DNA of 10,501 nt from Alphaproteobacteria bacterium (GTDB taxonomy: Bacteria > Pseudomonadota > Alphaproteobacteria > Elsterales > Elsteraceae): assembly GCA_013297545.1 (NCBI GenBank), contig JAAFHH010000076.1, positions 1 to 10,501 of the forward strand, written 5' to 3'. The notes below the pieces were generated by a model. The model was not told the DNA's origin and made no database searches. It was given only the letters and a program-made list of their open reading frames with translations. Made by a program: the position numbers and the translations under genes. Below, in pieces: positions 6,159 through 10,501 of the stretch. How positions within the stretch are numbered: position 1 is the first letter of the stretch; every line of letters starts with the position of its first letter.

Positions 6159-7727
6159 ATGACCGAAGTGTATCTGCTGACTGCCGAGCCTTGGCTGCCG
6201 GCGGCGGGCGCGGTTGGTCGCCTGGATGCGGCGACGACGCCGGGACTGACCACTGCACCCGGCGACACCCCGCCTGACCACGTGGTCCCGCCCACGCTGA
6301 TCAGTCCCGGCAACATCGAACGCCACTTGTTTCAATCCGGCACCACCCGCGGGCGATCGGAGGTTGGCTTTGGCGCTGTCGTGCTGAACAACGCCGATGG
6401 CGCCCTCGATCCCGTGGTCGATTGGGGGTTTGACGGCCGCACCATCGCGCTGCGGCGCGGAACCGTCGGGGCCGCCTATCCGAGCGGGTTCCCTCTGGTT
6501 TGGGTCGGGGTGATGGATCAAGCCGAAGTCGATTGGCGGCGCGTCACCTTGCGCGTGCGCGATCGGCAGGCGCAGGTGATCGACCGGCCGCTGCAGTCCG
6601 TCCTATATGGCGGCACCAACCAGCTGCCAAATGGGATCGACGGCACGCCGGAGGATCTGCAAGGCCGACCGAAGCCGCTGATGTTCGGCCGGGTGCGCAA
6701 TGCGGCCGTTCCGGTCGTGAACACGGCAAAACTGGTTTATCAGCTGTCTTCCGAGGCGCTCGCGGCGATCGACGCGGTCTACGACCGTGGGGCTGCCCTT
6801 GGCCGTGGCAGCAATCGCTCGTCGGTCTCGAGCTTGCTGGCCGCCAATCCGGCCACCGGCACCTTCGATTGGGTGCTGGCGGACAGTGCCGGCGCTTTCA
6901 TCCGGCTTGGATCTGCTCCGGCGGGGCAGATCACCGTCGACGCGGTGGCCGGTGAGACGGCTGCCGACCGCACCGTGGCTGCGATCCAGCGGCGCATCTT
7001 GGAGCGTGTCGGCAATCTGCAACCGGCTGATATCGATGCTGCGTCGTTTGCCGCGTTGATCGCGGCTGCACCGGCGGAGGTTGGTCTCTACACCGGGATC
7101 GAACCGATCCCCACCGGCGACGCGCTCGACCTGCTCGCAGGCTCGATCGGGGCTTGGTGGACCGTGACCCGGCTGGGCGCGTTCCGCGTCGGTCGGTTGA
7201 GCGACCCTGCACTCATCCCGCCGGTTGGGCGGATTGAGGCCTGGCAGGTGCTGGCGGGTGAGGGCGGAATCACCCGGATCGCAACGGCGGATCCGGGCGG
7301 TGGCATTCCAGTCTGGCGCATTCAGGTGCGCTACGACCGCAACTGGGCACCCACGCAAGAAGCTGGCCTCGCTGGCATCGCGCTCAGCCGGATCGCTTGG
7401 CTGCGCGAAGAGTATCGCACCGTCATCAACGACAGTGCAGCCGTGCTAACGGCGCATCCGCGCGGCGTCGAGCTGAGCATCGATACCGTGCTGACCGCCA
7501 AAGCCGACGCGGAAGCTGAGGCTGTGCGCCTGCGTACCCTCTACGGCCAGCGGCGCGATTGGCTCGCCGTACCGCTTGCCAGTGCGCATGCCCGCGCCTT
7601 TGACCTCGGCGATGTCGTCGAGCTCGCCGTGCCGCGCTACGGCCTCGGGCTTGGCAAGCGCTGCCTCGTCCTCGGCCTGATCGAAGATTTCGAACGCGAG
7701 CAAACCACGCTGCACCTGTGGGGCTGA
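6159..7727 (+). CDS. Tail tip / hub-like phage tail protein
   Basis: The gene encodes 522 residues, beginning 4 bases after the tape measure stop; GGAG (6147-6150) lies 8 bases upstream, inside the previous gene. Recognisable family features are an N-terminal beta region with 'VVLNNADGALDPVVDWGFDG', the motif 'GRPKPLMFGRVRNAAVP' at about 168-184, 'LVYQLSS....AIDAVYDRG' just after it, a central 'GSIGAWWTVTRLGAFRVGRL' segment (about 327-346), 'WLREEYR' at about 414-420, and a C-terminal 'TLHLWG'. I recognise this as a conserved tail protein of proteobacterial siphophages, found directly after the tape measure gene and usually paired with a discoidin-like protein, as here. A role as distal hub or baseplate component is inferred from position. 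No enzymatic motif was seen. Confidence 0.65.
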   Translation: MTEVYLLTAEPWLPAAGAVGRLDAATTPGLTTAPGDTPPDHVVPPTLISPGNIERHLFQSGTTRGRSEVGFGAVVLNNADGALDPVVDWGFDGRTIALRRGTVGAAYPSGFPLVWVGVMDQAEVDWRRVTLRVRDRQAQVIDRPLQSVLYGGTNQLPNGIDGTPEDLQGRPKPLMFGRVRNAAVPVVNTAKLVYQLSSEALAAIDAVYDRGAALGRGSNRSSVSSLLAANPATGTFDWVLADSAGAFIRLGSAPAGQITVDAVAGETAADRTVAAIQRRILERVGNLQPADIDAASFAALIAAAPAEVGLYTGIEPIPTGDALDLLAGSIGAWWTVTRLGAFRVGRLSDPALIPPVGRIEAWQVLAGEGGITRIATADPGGGIPVWRIQVRYDRNWAPTQEAGLAGIALSRIAWLREEYRTVINDSAAVLTAHPRGVELSIDTVLTAKADAEAEAVRLRTLYGQRRDWLAVPLASAHARAFDLGDVVELAVPRYGLGLGKRCLVLGLIEDFEREQTTLHLWG

Positions 7728-7732
7728 ACCAG

Positions 7733-7738
7733 AAAGGA
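7733..7738 (+). promoter_or_regulatory. Ribosome binding site that supports a GTG start
   Basis: AAAGGA lies 7 bases before GTG 7746, in the 18-base gap after the hub-like gene. It decides the start of the discoidin-like gene, which would otherwise lack an ATG near its conserved N-terminus. Confidence 0.75.
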
Positions 7739-7745
7739 ACCTGCT

Positions 7746-8627
7746 GTGGCACGGTGTCTGTTTGCCTATCCAAACCTGATCGACGGCGATCAGGGCGCTG
7801 TCGTGCTGTCCGGTGGCAGCTGGCGGGCTGCCTTGCCGCTCGCCAACCTCGTCAAGCCGCGCCTGGTTGAGGTCGCCCGCTCGGCGAACGCCAGCCCCGC
7901 GTCGACGTGGCTTGAAATCGACCTGGGTGCCGCGCGCGACATTCGTGTGGTGGCGTTGCCCAAGCACACGATTTCCCAAGCCGGCCGGGTGCGCATTCGC
8001 GGCGGCCCGGCCCCGATCGGTGCCAATCCGAGTGCGGTTGCGACCGACACTGGTTGGGTCGATGTCTGGGGCCGAGTGTTTCCTGCGGGGTCATTGTCCT
8101 GGGGGCATCCAAGCCTGTGGGATGGTCGCCTGCGGCCAGAAGATGCCGCAGGCTATCCGATGCCGGTGCTCGCGGTCTGGCCGACCCCGCGGATCGCGCG
8201 CTACTGGCGCATCGACATCGAGGATCCGACCAACCCTGCGGGCGTGGTGGATCTTGCGCGTCTGGTGATCTCACCCGGCTGGCAGCCGAGCCTCAACCTC
8301 GGTTTTGGCGCGCGCTTGGGCTGGGAGAGCGACACGGTCGGGGAGCGAAGCCTCGGCGGGGCGCGCTTCTTCGATCGCCGGCCACCGCGCCGGGTGCTCA
8401 GCTTTACCCTCGAAGGCTTGCCGGGTGACGAGATGCTGTCGGTCGCGTTCGACCTGCAGCGCAGCCTCGGCATCGATCGACAGCTGTTCTTCGTCTTCGA
8501 CCCGGACGACGACTACCACCGCCACCGGCGCAGCTTCCTGGCGACCTTGTCCCAGACGGCGCGGCTGGAATTCCCCTACCACGGCCGCATCTCGACGGCC
8601 TTTGACCTTGAAGAGGTGATTGCCTGA
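7746..8627 (+). CDS. Discoidin-like tail protein
   Basis: The gene encodes 293 residues with a GTG start supported by AAAGGA at 7733-7738. The N-terminal half (residues about 25-160) has the look of a galactose-binding / F5-8 type C jelly roll: 'LPLANLVKPRLVEVARS', then 'TWLEIDLGAARDIRVVALPK' and 'GRVRIRGG', later 'RYWRIDIEDPTNP'. The C-terminal half ('RRVLSFTLEGLPGDEMLSVA', 'FFVFDPDDDYHRHRRS', 'RLEFPYHGRISTAFDLEEVI') is not assigned. Such proteins commonly follow the hub-like protein in this type of phage and may form part of the tail tip or a carbohydrate-binding appendage base; that role is inference. The stop codon overlaps the fibre gene start (TGATG, 8625-8629), suggesting coupled translation. 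Confidence 0.65.
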   Translation: MARCLFAYPNLIDGDQGAVVLSGGSWRAALPLANLVKPRLVEVARSANASPASTWLEIDLGAARDIRVVALPKHTISQAGRVRIRGGPAPIGANPSAVATDTGWVDVWGRVFPAGSLSWGHPSLWDGRLRPEDAAGYPMPVLAVWPTPRIARYWRIDIEDPTNPAGVVDLARLVISPGWQPSLNLGFGARLGWESDTVGERSLGGARFFDRRPPRRVLSFTLEGLPGDEMLSVAFDLQRSLGIDRQLFFVFDPDDDYHRHRRSFLATLSQTARLEFPYHGRISTAFDLEEVIA

Positions 8628-10501
8628 TGGTCGCGATAACCCTTGATGGCGTTGCGTTCGACGACGCTCAGTTCGCCGGCTACGGCTACCTCGACCCGGT
8701 CACTGTGGGTGGGGTTCCCTATCCCCGTTTCATGGCGATGCATGTGGCAGCGCTGCGCGACGGCGCGCGGGCCTTGGTGGTCTCATCCCCCAGCACGCTC
8801 ACCCTCGGTTTGGGTGCGAAGACGCTGGAACTGTCGAGCGCCGTGCCGCTGACCGTGGGCGCGGTGGTCTTGCTGACGGCGACGGCCGATCCGCTCGGCC
8901 AGTGGATGGTCGGTCGCGTCACCGCGCGGGTCGGCACCGACATGACGATCGACGTCTCGGATTGTGCCGGCAGCGGGTCCGCGACGGGCTGGACTGTGCA
9001 ACCGACCGGCATCAAGGGTGCCACGGGAACACTCGGCGCGACAGGTGCGCAGGGCGCGACTGGCCCAGTCGGACCGGTTGGTCCCGTTGGCCCCGTCGGC
9101 CCGCAAGGACCGTCCGGTGGCATGATGGCGTTCCGGGCGGTCACCGCCAGCGCCACGATCAGTGCCATGGATGCGGCCCGGATGATTGAGGTGACGGGCT
9201 TCAGTGCCGTCGTACTGGCGCTGGATGCGCTGGCGGTGATCCAACCGCCGTTTCACTGCATCGTCGCCAACCGGTCGTTCAACACCGCCACCCTGGACCC
9301 AGCGGGGGCGGAACTGATCGACGGTGTGGCGAGCCGGGTGTTGGCGCCGGGCGAGGTCGTGGTGTTGGTGCATGCTGGCACCAGCTGGCGTGCGGTGTCG
9401 CTCGCCCTGCCAGCGGGCGGCACCGACATCACGCTGTCGACCTCCTTGTTGCTGAGCCAAGGCTGGCCCCGGTTTTTTGCCGCTACCATGACCAGCAGCG
9501 GCTTGAGCGTGCAGCTGCCGAACGCCCTCACCCTGGCGGGGCCGGGCGATCGGTTCCTGTTTTCCAACCGCGGCGTCCACGCATTTGGCGTGCGTGATCA
9601 CACGGGTCGCTTGATTGGCGTTGTTGAGCCTGGCGGTGTTGCGGACGCGGTTTTGGTTGTGGCGGGCGATGCTGCGGGGCGGTGGACGATCACGGGTACC
9701 GGACTTGGCGCTGCGCTGGCACTCGCGGACGTGCTGCCGACGTCGTCTGGTCAGTCACCGACCAACAACGCCCCAGTGGTCATTGGGGCGGCGACGGCCC
9801 TGTTTGTTACACCGAGCACGAGTGGTCCGTGCGTGTGTGCGATCAATTGGGCAACGGGTGTCGCATCAGCACCGGTGTTGATCGATGCAGCGGCGGTGGA
9901 GCCATACCAGACGCTGCTGGTGCAAATCGACCCGACCAAGGCGGTGGTGATCTACCCCGTCAGCTCCGGTGCGACGCGCGCTCGCATGGTGACCTTGAGC
10001 GGGACGACCCCGGTTTTGTCTGTGGCCGTTGGGTTTGCCCAGAATGTGTTTCAGGTCAACAGCAGCCTCTCGCAATCGGCGACCCTCGCCAATCACCTGG
10101 TGTTCGGCACCACCGTCGTGTTTGCGACGGTGTTTTCTGGCAACCAGCTCGGCGTGCTGGCAGTTGATTGTGCCGGCACGGTTCCAAGTTTCGGGACGCT
10201 CTTGTCCTTGGTTGCGGCCGCCACTGAAGCCTTCCCGTTCGCGGTCGTCGCCCGGCCGTCCACCGCCGGGACGCGGTTCCTCGTGGTGCATGGTGTTACC
10301 GACAGCGGGAACCTCACGTTGCGTGCGAGCCACATCGCTCTCTCCGGTGGCAATACACTGACCGTGGAGGGGTCAAACTCGATCGCGCTGTCTTGGCCGA
10401 TGCCGTTGGTGTACGTCGCATCCCTCAGCCCCGATCGGTGGTTGGTGGCGTACACAGAGTCGGTCGACACCGGTCAGCATCGCTTCAGCATACTGTCGCT
10501 C
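8627..10501 (+). CDS. Tail fibre protein with collagen-like and beta-propeller-like regions (3' end outside the window)
   Basis: The frame is open for 625 codons from ATG 8627 to the last base; no stop is seen. GAGGTGA (8613-8619) lies 7 bases before the start. Regions: an N-terminal domain (1-127) probably for tail attachment; twelve Gly-X-Y triplets (128-163: GIK, GAT, GTL, GAT, GAQ, GAT, four GPV, GPQ, GPS); a tail-fibre-type beta domain (about 164-350) with 'TLDPAGAELIDGVASRVLAP', 'GEVVVLVHAGTSWRAV' and 'FSNRGVHAFGVRDHTGRLIG'; and from about 385 onward regular beta repeats of about 55 residues. The collagen-like stretch implies a trimer. The protein is the likely receptor-binding fibre. 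Whether a chaperone or enzymatic domain follows lies beyond the window. Confidence 0.8.
   Translation, partial: MVAITLDGVAFDDAQFAGYGYLDPVTVGGVPYPRFMAMHVAALRDGARALVVSSPSTLTLGLGAKTLELSSAVPLTVGAVVLLTATADPLGQWMVGRVTARVGTDMTIDVSDCAGSGSATGWTVQPTGIKGATGTLGATGAQGATGPVGPVGPVGPVGPQGPSGGMMAFRAVTASATISAMDAARMIEVTGFSAVVLALDALAVIQPPFHCIVANRSFNTATLDPAGAELIDGVASRVLAPGEVVVLVHAGTSWRAVSLALPAGGTDITLSTSLLLSQGWPRFFAATMTSSGLSVQLPNALTLAGPGDRFLFSNRGVHAFGVRDHTGRLIGVVEPGGVADAVLVVAGDAAGRWTITGTGLGAALALADVLPTSSGQSPTNNAPVVIGAATALFVTPSTSGPCVCAINWATGVASAPVLIDAAAVEPYQTLLVQIDPTKAVVIYPVSSGATRARMVTLSGTTPVLSVAVGFAQNVFQVNSSLSQSATLANHLVFGTTVVFATVFSGNQLGVLAVDCAGTVPSFGTLLSLVAAATEAFPFAVVARPSTAGTRFLVVHGVTDSGNLTLRASHIALSGGNTLTVEGSNSIALSWPMPLVYVASLSPDRWLVAYTESVDTGQHRFSILSL
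9008..9115 (+). repeat. Collagen-like Gly-X-Y repeat in the fibre gene
   Basis: Twelve uninterrupted Gly-X-Y triplets (residues 128-163), four of them consecutive GPV, followed by another Gly. Collagen-like segments in phage fibres form a stiff triple-helical rod joining globular parts. The DNA is a near-tandem 9-base repeat, so length changes in multiples of 9 would keep the frame. Confidence 0.9.
9770..10501 (+). repeat. Beta-propeller-like repeats in the fibre C-terminal part
   Basis: Repeats share the pattern 'hydrophobic x2-4, aromatic or small residue, x3-4, G, then a strand, then SGttp-like turn'. Anchor positions are residue 395 (LFVTPSTSG), 443 (VVIYPVSSG), 500 (VVFATVFSG), 555 (FLVVHGVTDSG) and 609 (WLVAYTESVDTG), spaced 48, 57, 55 and 54. 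The last unit is cut by the window edge. The spacing fits propeller blades; the fold is inferred, and the first unit is the weakest. Confidence 0.55.

Noticed and set aside
8719..9168. Minus-strand frame with its own 'GPTGPTGPTG' collagen-like run
   Set aside because: It is the reverse complement of the fibre's real Gly-X-Y repeat; Gly-Pro repeats translate to Gly-Pro-like repeats on both strands.

Overview
The window is a compact run of virion structural genes from a long-tailed, non-contractile (siphovirus-type) phage or prophage. Every supported gene is on the + strand, junctions are tight (ATGA or TGATG overlaps, or gaps of 4 to 18 bases) and ribosome binding sites are good. The DNA is strongly GC-rich. 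The protein families (a tail protein with a 'KPLMFGRVRN' motif followed by a discoidin-like protein) are ones I associate with phages of Alphaproteobacteria and related Pseudomonadota. The host cannot be fixed from this window. No integrase, terminase, capsid or lysis gene is present, so prophage and free phage cannot be told apart, although a repeat-like palindromic block at 726-831 hints at chromosomal DNA.

Layout: (1) Neck, 2-1279: the 3' part of a head-tail adaptor gene cut by the window edge, a small probable head-closure (stopper) protein, a 118-base gap holding two long hairpins, and a DUF4128-like tail terminator. (2) Tail shaft, 1297-6154: a 477-residue tail tube protein with a duplicated insertion, a tail assembly chaperone whose end carries an A AAA AAC slippery heptamer leading by a -1 shift into a second chaperone frame (lambda G/GT style), and an 890-residue tape measure protein. 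(3) Tail tip and fibre, 6159-10501: a 522-residue hub-like tail protein, a 293-residue discoidin-like tail protein, and the first 625 codons of a fibre gene that is still open at the window end. The fibre has a collagen-like Gly-X-Y stretch, a tail-fibre-type beta domain and at least four, probably five, beta-propeller-like repeats.

How they work together: adaptor, stopper and terminator join the filled head to the tail. G/GT-type chaperones help the tape measure protein recruit tube subunits, and the tape measure length sets tail length. The hub and discoidin-like proteins cap the distal end, and the fibre would bind the host.

Most interesting signals: the frameshift site at 3132-3138; the double hairpin at 726-831 with a competing third pairing; tandem 'NPDV...HY...G' modules near the tape measure C-terminus; the duplicated insertion in the tube protein; and the collagen-plus-propeller fibre. 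I found no RNA gene, CRISPR array, insertion sequence or non-phage system.
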